Of a stretch of 64,000 bases of DNA, positions 24,001 to 29,066 are shown one piece after another. The notes under the pieces were generated by a model, which ran no database searches, was not told the origin of the DNA, and saw only the letters and a program-made list of their open reading frames with translations. Where the stretch lies: positions 20,815 to 84,814 of the forward strand of contig CAXAMN010001248.1 in assembly GCA_963970005.1 (NCBI GenBank). The letters are read 5' to 3'. This DNA is from Durusdinium trenchii. Taxonomy: Eukaryota; Sar; Dinophyceae; Suessiales; Symbiodiniaceae. The position numbers and the translations under genes were made by a program. Position 1 is the first letter of the stretch. Each line of letters starts with the position of its first letter.

Positions 24001-24747
24001 CCAGAGTTGAGGAAAGGCTGCGAAGCACGTGCAGTAGAGGTAGAGGCACCTGCCGCGGCATGTCCAGTCGAAGGGTTTGGGGTGGCATTGTGAAACCCTC
24101 GCGCGGCTGGTGGTCACCTTCAGCTACAAGCTAGCCTGACACAGCCTGAGCCTCTGGGACTCTAAAGCAGCGGCCTGGTCCGCTAGGCTTATTATTATGT
24201 CCAGTCAGTAAGGTGGTTGAAAGAATGACTCTCTCTTCAGGCACGTGCCTCTCACTGAAGACTCCAGACTTCGAGTTCAGCCCAACAACGAGTGCCCCTG
24301 CTCACAGGCAAAACTCTAACAGTGAGTACAGACTTTGTAGCTCTGGCACTTCTTACCGGGTTACCGGCTACAAAAAAATCTACATGCGTGCTGAAGGGAA
24401 TGGGCTGCGGGAGTGCGCTTCCAAAACTGCTCAACACATCTCCTATGATCTCCTCATGCTGAATGGAAGATCTGAGTATTCGAGAAAGGACTTCTCCTTT
24501 CTAAGAACGATCTCTTGCCCGGTCAGTGGTTCCTTCCTCGTTGTTCCGGTCCCACCCAGGTCCCACGTTCGTTCGACCACCACACGTCTCACCTTCCGGC
24601 CGCGGAGGAGACGCGGACCGACTCCAAACCTGGGGTCCCGACGCCGCCGGGCGCGACGCGAGTGCCGAGTCCAACCGGAACGAGCCGGACGGGGAGTCCA
24701 ACGGGACCGGACGCCACGCGTCTCAACAAGACCCGAAAAGGGCCCTT
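1..24747 (-). CDS. SMG1: SMG1-like PIKK, multi-exon gene, 3' part (kinase domain) outside window
   Basis: SMG1 is the phosphatidylinositol-3-kinase-related protein kinase that phosphorylates UPF1 in nonsense-mediated mRNA decay. I see about 30 short GC-rich minus-strand exons, listed separately below. From 12594 down to 10330 six consecutive exons all join in phase 0, and from 6362 down to 2485 six more join in matching phases. Diagnostic pieces, in SMG1 order, are: SPFGSA after a Trp/Leu/Ala-rich helix (15.5 kb), FFEANRKVCADWFHRMR (12.5 kb), TPR-like helices of the FAT domain (10.3-11.2 kb), LLSSVGATPSPRVLRSL (5.7 kb), and LFERVADRKPHVVLFPAL (0.3 kb). These match my memory of the corresponding animal and plant SMG1 segments; no alignment was run. 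The N terminus is upstream of 24 kb and its first exon is not defined. The kinase and FATC domains must lie left of position 1. Another PIKK is possible but the NR-x-x-C-x-x-W segment argues for SMG1. Confidence 0.72.
250..329 (-). CDS. SMG1: SMG1-like exon, HEAT/FAT helix near the kinase
   Basis: The acceptor reads ctggcag and the exon opens with LFERVADRKPHVVLFPAL followed by AAEESSKE. This is the most SMG1-like stretch seen, matching the conserved segment where a helix CRVAxxxPHxxLYPA precedes the kinase region. The start phase 1 fits the phase-1 end of the 1634-1787 exon. The donor is uncertain (a GA or GC donor near 250). Confidence 0.6.
330..1633. other. Probable SMG1 intron with dispersed repeats
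   Basis: No convincing exon was found on either strand. It holds a cluster of CTAGTAGC-type repeats at 870-985 and the dispersed motif CCCAGTGGATGATGATGGTT at about 1033. Confidence 0.4.
1634..1787 (-). CDS. SMG1: SMG1-like exon, helical repeat
   Basis: The acceptor tctcgag|G and donor AC|GTGTGA bound 154 nt. The frame encodes AYVRHLNRSELPPSHPR, then VLRSLRLTERHLQRP and ALEWLEPLGED, an amphipathic helical repeat. It ends in phase 1, compatible with the exon at 250-329. Confidence 0.55.
2485..2553 (-). CDS. SMG1: SMG1-like exon (short)
   Basis: The acceptor cggtag|G and donor GG|GTAGTG enclose 69 nt, 23 codons in phase 0, encoding DLGEQRAAALAEPIAFLEP and four more residues. It follows in frame from the 3157-3203 exon. 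Both splice sites were judged by eye only. Confidence 0.45.
3157..3203 (-). CDS. SMG1: SMG1-like exon (short)
   Basis: The acceptor ctttgcag and donor AGG|GTGGGG enclose 47 nt. It encodes ALEALQGTSACGLAR and takes a phase-1 junction from the exon at 3385-3504. Confidence 0.5.
3385..3504 (-). CDS. SMG1: SMG1-like exon, FAT-type helices
   Basis: The frame reads DLQICQAWSLEPAYVEAVL, then SAALGSAAPPELPQLARWVAQ. The acceptor is cttcgcag and the donor AGG|GTATCC. Phases 1 in and 1 out agree with both neighbours. Several nested AG acceptors (gcag, tcag, ccag) sit at its start, so the exact first base is uncertain. Confidence 0.6.
4329..4412 (-). CDS. SMG1: SMG1-like exon
   Basis: The acceptor is ctcttcag|G and the donor CCGG|GTGCAC. 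Entered in phase 1 from the 5696-5777 exon, it reads GAPGQLFDEWAGRWCTAL, then MVPELSTTLP. A second open frame exists, but only this one agrees with the neighbouring phases. Confidence 0.6.
4713..5588 (-). CDS. Intronless gene nested in an SMG1 intron: signal-anchored, Cys-rich protein of unknown function
   Basis: The 291-aa protein starts at an ATG at 5588. The longer open frame upstream is SMG1 exon 5696-5777 plus intron, so I do not use it. Residues about 9-31 form one hydrophobic segment (LGLVSGVGLILMAVWVALL) with few flanking charges, typical of a signal anchor or uncleaved signal peptide. The rest is hydrophilic, Ser/Gly/Gln-rich and carries about ten cysteines, as expected of a secreted or extracellular domain with disulfides. 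I recognise no family. The gene lies on the same strand as SMG1, entirely inside the intron between exons 5696-5777 and 4329-4412, and has no introns. Six bases upstream of the ATG is a spliced-leader-like relic (5595-5612). This is the expected structure of a retroposed, trans-spliced dinoflagellate mRNA. The reading frame is intact, so it is either young or functional. Confidence 0.7.
   Translation of the reverse strand: MLIQSVSDLGLVSGVGLILMAVWVALLAVVTASQDCQEPTSLIQAHSRTSTPIVVKGPSQSGATPAQQLAPICAEGFNAAYAQCLGGQNSYLMIMVTDAEKAYCAYTDGWAMTTENYPDHTACFASPGQSEALYYDSSQKSLVNWDKATVVTGVEQDYTSISCTSGGDAPCKSTVQLPQRQLTKGGKLWQDVPAGGEYAFNWSPSDGYIGVITKIPSEQKQYSMYVKNNLGSSSSNGLSADVPCDRDTSVQYQAEHFPVNGLSGPCQKDNDDYWMAFGSGEVTICFPGAAC
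5595..5612 (-). other. Relic dinoflagellate spliced leader (candidate)
   Basis: Read on the minus strand the sequence is CCGACTCTTTTTCTCAAG. The dinoflagellate spliced leader starts CCGTAGCC, has a T run and ends GGCTCAAG. The relic keeps CCG, the T run and CTCAAG, with gaps. It sits directly before the ATG of the 4713-5588 gene. The match is short and imperfect. Confidence 0.4.
5696..5777 (-). CDS. SMG1: SMG1-like exon
   Basis: The acceptor is cctctcag and the donor GAAG|GTGCGG. The 82 nt encode LLSSVGATPSPRVLRSLV, then GLGKHLAAE, comparable to the FAT segment of SMG1 around LAKWIQ. It ends in phase 1, which the exon at 4329-4412 requires. Confidence 0.65.
6291..6362 (-). CDS. SMG1: SMG1-like exon
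   Basis: The 24 codons VLDYALASAFTKLRDADF and RRGRRA are bounded by acceptor tccgag|G and donor GCG|GTGCAC. Both phases are 0. The reading is comparable to the SMG1 FAT helix ending AKFARKRGN. Confidence 0.6.
6884..7072 (-). CDS. SMG1: SMG1-like exon, FAT domain
   Basis: The acceptor ctctttgcag and the near-consensus donor CAG|GTGAGC bound exactly 63 codons in phase 0. The product includes EERSYKLAEWVLDTQQVL and LWRSKLLMAQRERMAEGLQ. This is one of the cleanest exons of the gene. Confidence 0.7.
7767..7826 (-). CDS. SMG1: SMG1-like exon (short)
   Basis: Exactly 20 codons, VHDELHPQLELLDALVPWW plus Q, lie between acceptor ccggccag|G and donor GGCAG|GTTGTT. Both phases are 0. Confidence 0.55.
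8546..8596 (-). CDS. SMG1: SMG1-like exon (short)
   Basis: The 17 codons AVEVKLGSELAPQALRQ lie between acceptor ctcctcag|G and donor CCAG|GTGCGG. Both phases are 0. Confidence 0.55.
8763..9046 (+). repeat. Compound trinucleotide microsatellite
   Basis: The tract runs from CGACTA/TAC repeats through CAC/TAC repeats into long CTT/CTG-type repeats. It produces low-complexity open frames on both strands, which I do not call as genes. It lies in the SMG1 intron between the exons at 9154-9353 and 8546-8596. Confidence 0.9.
9154..9353 (-). CDS. SMG1: SMG1-like exon
   Basis: The acceptor is cggccag|G. The frame opens ASRSALGTAQAASAAAW, goes through an Ala-rich stretch, then RLSRWDDLHALFMVEAV and RAPSGRIARWRRF. 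It starts in phase 0, matching the exon at 10330-10527. The 3' end is uncertain: the GC donor at 9153 gives phase 2, whereas the next exon needs phase 0. Confidence 0.5.
9795..10258 (+). repeat. Polypurine (GAA/GGA) tract with assembly gap
   Basis: About 460 bp are almost purely A and G on the plus strand, in GAAGGA and GAAGAA units. It is interrupted by exactly ten N at 10019-10028, a placeholder gap of unknown size. Long open frames here, one per strand, are composition artefacts. It lies in an SMG1 intron. Confidence 0.95.
10330..10527 (-). CDS. SMG1: SMG1-like exon, FAT/TPR helices
   Basis: Exactly 66 codons in phase 0 lie between acceptor ggccag|G and a GC donor (TAC|GCC). The product includes NLLARTWLDSALEARDEEAL and QAWLRMHQGWAPEAMVAFAQ, comparable to the SMG1 TPR-like repeat ending DWxxVQEWQ. 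Confidence 0.65.
10844..10912 (-). CDS. SMG1: SMG1-like exon, TPR-like helix
   Basis: The 23 codons DALLCFAQKRYEEANLLFAK plus SYE lie between acceptor gaccgcag|G and GC donor GAG|GCAAGG. Both phases are 0. RYEEAxxxF is a TPR-type helix, as in SMG1 after the NR-x-x-C segment. Confidence 0.65.
11031..11183 (-). CDS. SMG1: SMG1-like exon
   Basis: Exactly 51 codons start AVEALDQNLVPLLSSALR and continue VGLCRGVLALLCHGAWAFA. The acceptor is gttctcag|G. The only phase-0 exit I see is CAG|GATGGG, a GA donor. Both neighbours require phase 0. Confidence 0.6.
11646..11783 (-). CDS. SMG1: SMG1-like exon
   Basis: Exactly 46 codons lie between acceptor cctgccag|G and donor CGG|GTGACG, phase 0 to 0. The product includes LRRELILSTVWPAPSAGDT and ALMPALEQLEPRRSGG. 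Confidence 0.6.
12089..12184 (-). CDS. SMG1: SMG1-like exon
   Basis: Exactly 32 codons, ARLVDALSHLSSTEPLPL and SEHALQVLTRRKAE, lie between acceptor ctgcaag|G and GC donor GAG|GCCTGC. LVDALxxLxxxE resembles the SMG1 helix VVEALCELHCPEA. Confidence 0.62.
12436..12594 (-). CDS. SMG1: SMG1-like exon, diagnostic NR-x-x-C segment
   Basis: The exon contains 53 codons. It includes FFEANRKVCADWFHRMRGL, corresponding to the SMG1-specific FF-x-x-NR-x-x-C-x-x-W-x-x-R-x-R segment, then LARYGSHAATYSLTQ. The GC donor is CAG|GCGCGG; a GTGAGC donor 11 nt further gives the wrong phase. The acceptor gggtag is acceptable. This is the main evidence for the gene name. Confidence 0.72.
13168..13229 (-). CDS. SMG1: SMG1-like exon
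   Basis: The 20 codons VFALEQLILLAQEPVVFKPE end at donor GAG|GTTCCC. The helix corresponds to the SMG1 segment LLLQYLENLEKL that just precedes the NR-x-x-C segment. The phase from the previous exon (2) does not match its start (1), so one boundary is wrong or an exon is missing. Confidence 0.5.
14533..14633 (-). CDS. SMG1: SMG1-like exon
   Basis: The acceptor is ggaccag|G and the donor GATGG|GTGATC. The frame reads VAQKVAASLSKQGAALDAS then IIDGSCSVILRTSDG. It enters in phase 0, matching the 14772-14807 exon. Confidence 0.6.
14772..14807 (-). CDS. SMG1: SMG1-like 36-nt micro-exon
   Basis: Twelve codons, MLETMMIESSSK, lie between acceptor gcctgcag and donor AAG|GTGGGG. Phases are 0 on both sides and fit both neighbours. 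Confidence 0.5.
15436..15557 (-). CDS. SMG1: SMG1-like exon
   Basis: The acceptor is cagccag|G and the donor GGC|GTGTCT. After a split codon come 40 codons, including LKTLWLLLLAAAFFVSHRLK and SPFGSASSS. This matches the SMG1 segment with a Trp/Ala-rich helix followed by VLSKLRTPLGRA. Confidence 0.68.
16385..16480 (-). CDS. SMG1: SMG1-like exon
   Basis: The frame reads VLRARGTLSPGDGTQHRDF then REYLSSMLWRAP. The acceptor is cctccag. The GC donor CCAG|GCAGGG gives the phase 1 that the next exon requires. A GTGAGG donor ten bases further on is repeated in tandem (16331-16376). Confidence 0.55.
16892..17537 (-). CDS. SMG1: SMG1-like long exon, HEAT-type helical repeats
   Basis: The acceptor is gttccag|G and the exon runs about 215 codons, the longest of the gene, to a GC donor (CGTG|GCGTGG) whose phase 1 suits the 16385-16480 exon. 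The product is a string of Leu/Ala-rich helices, for example MLLAAKLLRLLDDEALVEW and ALAECALALWRDEPRFGRL, as in the N-terminal HEAT solenoid of PIKKs. Confidence 0.68.
17714..17762 (-). CDS. SMG1: SMG1-like exon (short)
   Basis: The acceptor is tgcttcag|G and the frame reads AACLEKVLEELQEIRP. The good GC donor G|GCAAGT gives phase 1, while a GA donor at CAG|GAGATT gives the phase 0 needed by the next exon, so the 3' end is unsettled. Confidence 0.45.
18047..18198 (-). CDS. SMG1: SMG1-like exon
   Basis: The acceptor is gatgcag|G and the donor GAG|GTGCGC. It enters in phase 1 from the 18366-18543 exon and leaves in phase 0. The product reads VFVREALASARQVLQSGTF, then LKALSDVGLRQLCEATWEA. Confidence 0.62.
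18366..18543 (-). CDS. SMG1: SMG1-like exon
   Basis: The acceptor is aatctcag and the donor CT|GTGAGG. The frame includes SVHLAALRALGAEPSPSPS and MAALEADLVRGPPTPLRL and ends in phase 1 as required. A second frame is also open in part, so I rely on phase. Confidence 0.5.
19384..19467 (-). CDS. SMG1: SMG1-like exon, 3' end approximate
   Basis: The acceptor cactatgcag is followed by VAPLLLRCIDQAAQLSGLF and ASDGQSRF. The donor was not settled. Confidence 0.45.
19590..19940 (-). CDS. SMG1: SMG1-like exons with frame changes
   Basis: Three coding stretches lie close together: LPKLLGHLALDILPVVLAS (frame A), YSLATGHWAVYVCKKLLDK with LHPLRFP (frame B), and VLAELQSAGEHEKLHALVF with FYGLSKAMG (frame A, after acceptor gtgcacag|G). 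LxHLALDILPVVL resembles the SMG1 FxDxxDILVGW segment. The last two could be separated by a 52-nt intron that contains a 15-bp tandem duplication. The first join I could not resolve without a frameshift. Confidence 0.5.
20118..20156 (-). CDS. SMG1: SMG1-like 39-nt micro-exon
   Basis: Thirteen codons, ERHTDFSAALHQQ, lie between acceptor atcgtccag|G and consensus donor CAG|GTGGGG. Phase 0 agrees with the exon at 20905-20972. Confidence 0.45.
20905..20972 (-). CDS. SMG1: SMG1-like exon
   Basis: The acceptor is gctccag|G and the donor CATCAG|GTGCCT. The frame reads LSDDCRAILNTAFAAFSAQW then HQ, ending in phase 0. Confidence 0.5.
22138..22239 (-). CDS. SMG1: SMG1-like exon, N-terminal HEAT region
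   Basis: Exactly 34 codons lie between acceptor cttgggag|G and GC donor CAG|GCGACG. The product is VLEQTQHQRMLHEVVPPLA then LAAERAPQEFSDTFQ, like the SMG1 segment ending in FQ just before DxVDILxGW. Confidence 0.58.
23892..24017 (-). CDS. SMG1: SMG1-like exon, N-terminal HEAT region
   Basis: The acceptor is gcttcgcag and the donor GAGGG|GTGCTG. The frame reads FPQLWKHLLRRFNASLTF then RLQALLRLLRGMLEMESRH, a HEAT-like helix pair. Membership in the same gene rests on strand, spacing and composition. Confidence 0.5.
24593..24747 (-). CDS. Putative exon, unassigned (possibly SMG1 5' part)
   Basis: A good acceptor (cacactgcag) and consensus donor (GAAG|GTGAGA) flank an open, GC-rich frame starting KGPFRVLLRRVASGPVGL. 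I recognise no domain. Confidence 0.35.
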
Positions 24748-25385
24748 CTGCAGTGTGAACCTGGGAACCAACCTGGAACACCTTGTTCGTGTGTAGTTCT
24801 CCCCCAGCTGAGACTGGTGAGAGATCGGTGTCGGGGTGTTGCGGCCCGGTTCGGTGCCAAGGCCGAAAGACGGTTGGACAATCCTTACTCATACTCCTAC
24901 TTGACGAGCGATGCAATGTGGAGGCCATTTCGCAACCAGTTCAAGTGATCCACAAACTTCATGTCATTTTCTCCACCAACTTGATTCATCCTCACCACAC
25001 ACGGACAAAACAACACGCAAGGAAACCACCATGCCCCATGTGCAAGGACAAGGTCACAGCATCCACCAACAAGAGACATGTTAAGAACGACTACAAATCC
25101 CACAATGATAGGGGGTACAGTAGATCATGCTATGAACCCAAAGAAGACCTTGCAAGCCTAATCCTACATGGTCCGTGGTCAATGCGGCCTCACTGACTTG
25201 GTTCACCACTAACCGGGTCATTGCTCAACATTCTCCGTTTCGAGAGATGCTGCACATCGTCCACTTCGACCGTCAGACCATTGGTCACAATCAGCATTCT
25301 TTCTGTTCCTGTTGTTCACCACCTTTCTCGGCAGTGGCCATCTCTACTCTTACTCAGCTCAAGCACGACACCAACTGTCTGTCAC

Positions 25386-25565
25386 CTGCCGTACCACCGA
25401 GAACTCGTACCACCCATGGCCCATACCGTCCGAAGCACCGGTCTCCACGAGGCCCTCCATCAACTTGGCCTCGTGGTCCTCCACTTTTGACGCCGGCGGT
25501 AAAGAGGTGGAGAGGTCGGACCGAAGTCCCGTTGCGAAGCCGGGTCCGATGTGAACACTGAAAAC
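25386..25565 (-). CDS. Putative exon, unassigned
   Basis: Exactly 60 codons lie between acceptor cgggcag|G and donor CAG|GTGACA. The product includes VHIGPGFATGLRSDLSTSL and EGLVETGASDGMGHGWYEF. The splice sites and coding look are good, but I recognise no family and cannot say whether it belongs to the SMG1-like gene. Confidence 0.4.
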
Positions 25566-26104
25566 CTGCCCGCCTGGCCATGGCCCACAAGCCAGGACTG
25601 CAGCCCTTTCGGATTGTCTCTCAAACATCAAAGATTAGGAGAGAGTATGTGGGAAGTGGTGAGTCTATGACAGTTTTGCACATGTTTGCACTGTTCCTGG
25701 ATGAGGGGAGCAACCCACCCACCCCACCTGCAGCTGCTGAAGCTCTTCCACATCTGGGACGACCTGTCCATGGTCCTTGGACGGCGCGGTCCCCCAACGA
25801 AGAGCTCTGAAGAAATGGATCTCTAGAAAGCGACCAGGTGGACATAGTGGCATAGCAAAGAAGTCCATATTCCTGCTTGACTGGGCTTCCCTTTAGACCG
25901 ACTCGGTTTAACAGAAGCACCAGCTCGGTGTAATGCCCATAGAGACGAAATGGCGATCTCTACACCATCCCGCGGCCAGAGACACTTGTGAACTTCTCTC
26001 TTCTACCCTGCTCAAAAGCAGGTCAACCAAAGCCTCCAAAGACCAGTATATAATTGCCACCACACAACCCCCAAGCACTCCCAAAACAGCCAAACCCCCC
26101 ACCT

Positions 26105-26138
26105 TCTTCAAGAACTTCTCGAAGGCCAACAGCGAGGC
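26105..26138 (-). CDS. Putative micro-exon, unassigned
   Basis: SLLAFEKFLKK lies between acceptor ccggccag and donor AAG|GTGGGG. It is short, so chance is not excluded. Confidence 0.25.
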
Positions 26139-26833
26139 TGGCCGGTCCCCACAGCTCTCCCAGCGTCCGGGGAGCAAATCTTGCCACATGGCCGTTTTGC
26201 CAAAAGGAGGAACTGGCGAACACCCCGAAGCAGGGTAGCTCTCCGGACAAATGCCGAGATCCTATTGGGATGGGTTTCTATTGTGTTGATCCGTTGTATG
26301 TTGGGGAGTTCGTGATGGATGAAGTTGTCCAAGCTGGGGTTTGCCCCCGGCCGGGGCACACCCCTCTTGCTGTGAGCCAACCACAAGAAGAAGATTGACT
26401 CAGGAAATCTCAGGAAACGCTACTTCGAGAAAGGACATCCCAATGGATGTCCGCCTGCCACTCAACGGCATTCAAGAGTCGCTACATGTTTGTTGAAAAC
26501 CTCGGCAATTCTCTTTCGCTAATCCACCCGAATTTGCTCCTGAACGACCTGGTAGCACCTGCCTGACACAGTGATGAGACTCATTATGACACCTTCACCT
26601 GTCTGTGTACAATGTCGAGCGTGTGGAGTCACTGAAAAGCAACCTCCCATTAAAGGTTGCTGCTGTGTTAGACTTCAAGAATAGAGCTCAAAGAGCTCCT
26701 CAAGAACCTATCTTGCCACACGACCAGAAGCTGGCTGTCTCCCGCTCTAGTTTTGCCCGTGGTGCTAGTCTGCCGGGTGACCCGTCCCATCTCTCCGTTC
26801 AGGGAATGGTCGGACTGTCCACTCCATCGCTCA

Positions 26834-28922
26834 TCACCGTACCCCAGAAGGCGACAGCGCATGCAAACGGACGAAAAAGACTGACCCCAGAAGGTCGTTT
26901 GGCCTATGAATACCCATCACAAGTAGTAACGTCCCTGAGATGCCCAGGCCCATTCCACTCAAGCAACTCAACAACATGCGTTTCCAAAAAAGAAAGCAGT
27001 GCAGGTGCGCGACTAGGCTCTCTTTGAACAAAATGGCTGCAGCTTTGAACTCATTCTTCCTGAAGCTCACTAAGCCAAGCCGTTCCAAAGTCACTGCAAC
27101 ACAGCGGCCAGCCTCGCTGCCACCACAAAAACGCTCCATGGCTAGGCTCTCTTTGAAGAAAGTCTCTGCAGCTTCCAACTTATTCTGTTTCAAACTCACA
27201 TTGCCAAGCTCATGCAAAGTCAACGCCACTGAGTGGCTAGGCTTGCTGCCAGCACAAGAACGCTCCATGGCTAGNNNNNNNNNNCACTGGGACTAAGTGG
27301 CTAAGCTCGCTGCCAGCAAAAGAACGTGCCATGGCTAGGCTCTCTTTGAAGAAAATCTGCAGAAAAGTCACTGCCACAAAGCGGCTAGCCTCGCTGCCAG
27401 CAAAAGAACGCTCCATGGCTAGGCTCTCTGTGAAGAAAGTCTCTGCAGCTTTCAACTTGTTCTTTTCCAAATTCACATTGCCAAGCCGATGCAAAGTCAC
27501 CGCGACTGAGTGGCTAGGCTTGCTGCTGGCACAAGAAAGCTTTATGGCTAGGCTCTCTTTGAAGAAAGTCTCTGCAGCTTCCAACTTTTTCTGTTTCAAA
27601 TTCACTTCGCCAAGCTCATGCAAAGTCACCCCCACTGAGAGGCTAGGTTCGCTGCCAGCACAAGAACGCTCCATGGCTAGGCTCTCTTCGAAGAAAGTCT
27701 CTGCAGCTTCCAACTTATTCTGTTTCGAAGCCACTTCGCCAAGCTCATGCAAAATCACCGCGACTTTGCGGCTAAGCTCGCTGCCAGCACAAGAACGTTT
27801 TATTATAGCTAGGCTCTCTTTGAAGAAAGTCTCTGCAACTTCCAACTTATTCTTTTCCACATTCACAGTGCCAAGCTCATGCAAAGTCAGTGCAAGGGCA
27901 TAACTGGGATGCTCGATGTCAACCATGGCTTGAACTAACATAATTGACTCAAGACTCTTGCGCTCCTCATCTTGAGGATGTTGGTGCAACAAAGAAGCGA
28001 CAATGCCCACAATGCCCTTTTGTGGTTCACCATTTTTTGTTGTCAGGTGAGTGAGGGCACGCGTGACTCCTGCTTTGAGACGTTCAAGCCTTGCACGAAT
28101 ACGGTCCACATTCTGTTTGTGCCGTGCACTGCAGTGCATGCAAAAGTCCCAGTTGCACTCTCTGCACCCTAGCCGACGCGCTGCTTTGGGAAACCTCCGG
28201 CTGCAAGAATCACAAGACCAGCCATCGCCGAAGCCTTCCTGCTCAACAAGCTCGTGCATCCAAGGGCACGTTTTGTCCCCAGCAAACCAAAGAGCGCCAT
28301 GCTCATCCATAAGCCGTGTCACCCTCGCCAAGAAGCTCTGGAGCCTATCAGCTGCACCTTGAGGCAAGTTGGTCTCTGCAACCTCTTGAACTCCAGACCA
28401 CCGCGGCGAGCTGGGCTTCATGTTGGCACTAGTGGGCCCCGTGCTTGTCATCTCAGGGTACCCTCTGGTCACCTCTGTGCAGGTACCCAGCTCCACCAAC
28501 GCCACCTCCGCCTCCCTCGCGGCCCGCCAAAAGACATAGGCCTGCTGCAGCATCTGTTGCGGGTCCGCATGGACAGAGCCCGCCTCATCGGCGATCTCTT
28601 GAAACAAACCCGGCACATCATCAGGCTCAGGGTCTCCAAGCTCAGGTTCTTGAAAGTTCTCCTCCAGCAGATTTATGAGGTCGATCACAACCTCCAGAAT
28701 CGCTGCCGAAATGTCAAGCTGTTGCCGGAAACTGTTGCAGTTGGTCGCATCCTGGGCCAAAGACTGCACCTCTCCCAAGAGATGGTAGTATCTCTCAAAA
28801 TACCGGATTTCTTCACGCCATGCTGGGTTGTCAGCCATGTGCTTGGGATCTGGGTATCTATATAGATGAAACTCGTCGTGTGCATCCGTGCGTGATTGAT
28901 GCAAATGCAAATGCATGATCAT
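26834..28922 (-). CDS. TPR-repeat protein with ZZ-type zinc finger (gap in sequence)
   Basis: The ORF starts at ATG 28922, with a second plausible start, MADNPAWREE, at 28838. Residues about 30-110 are helical. Residues 234-267 form a ZZ-like finger: WSCDSC, then GCRECNWDFCMHC. From about residue 330 a 43-residue (129-bp) repeat follows, consensus LHELGxVNLKQNKLEAAETFF then KESLAMERSCAGSE, the kinesin-light-chain/TPR_12 type of tetratricopeptide. At least seven copies are seen. One copy, coded near 27331-27370, has lost its middle. Ten N at 27275-27284 break the array. The frame after the gap is shifted by one relative to that before it, so the gap size is wrong or a base is missing. The repeats probably form a protein-protein interaction scaffold; the partner is unknown. 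The last 60 residues after the final TPR may be read-through of an intron. Confidence 0.75.
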
Positions 28923-29035
28923 GCTGAGATAATGACAAACTACAGTAGCGGCAGTAAATCTCCACCTTGCGACATGAGAGATAGGTCTAAATCTGCATGC
29001 TCAAATCACCCCTCCACGCAAGCTATAAATATATG

Positions 29036-29066
<31 letters not shown>

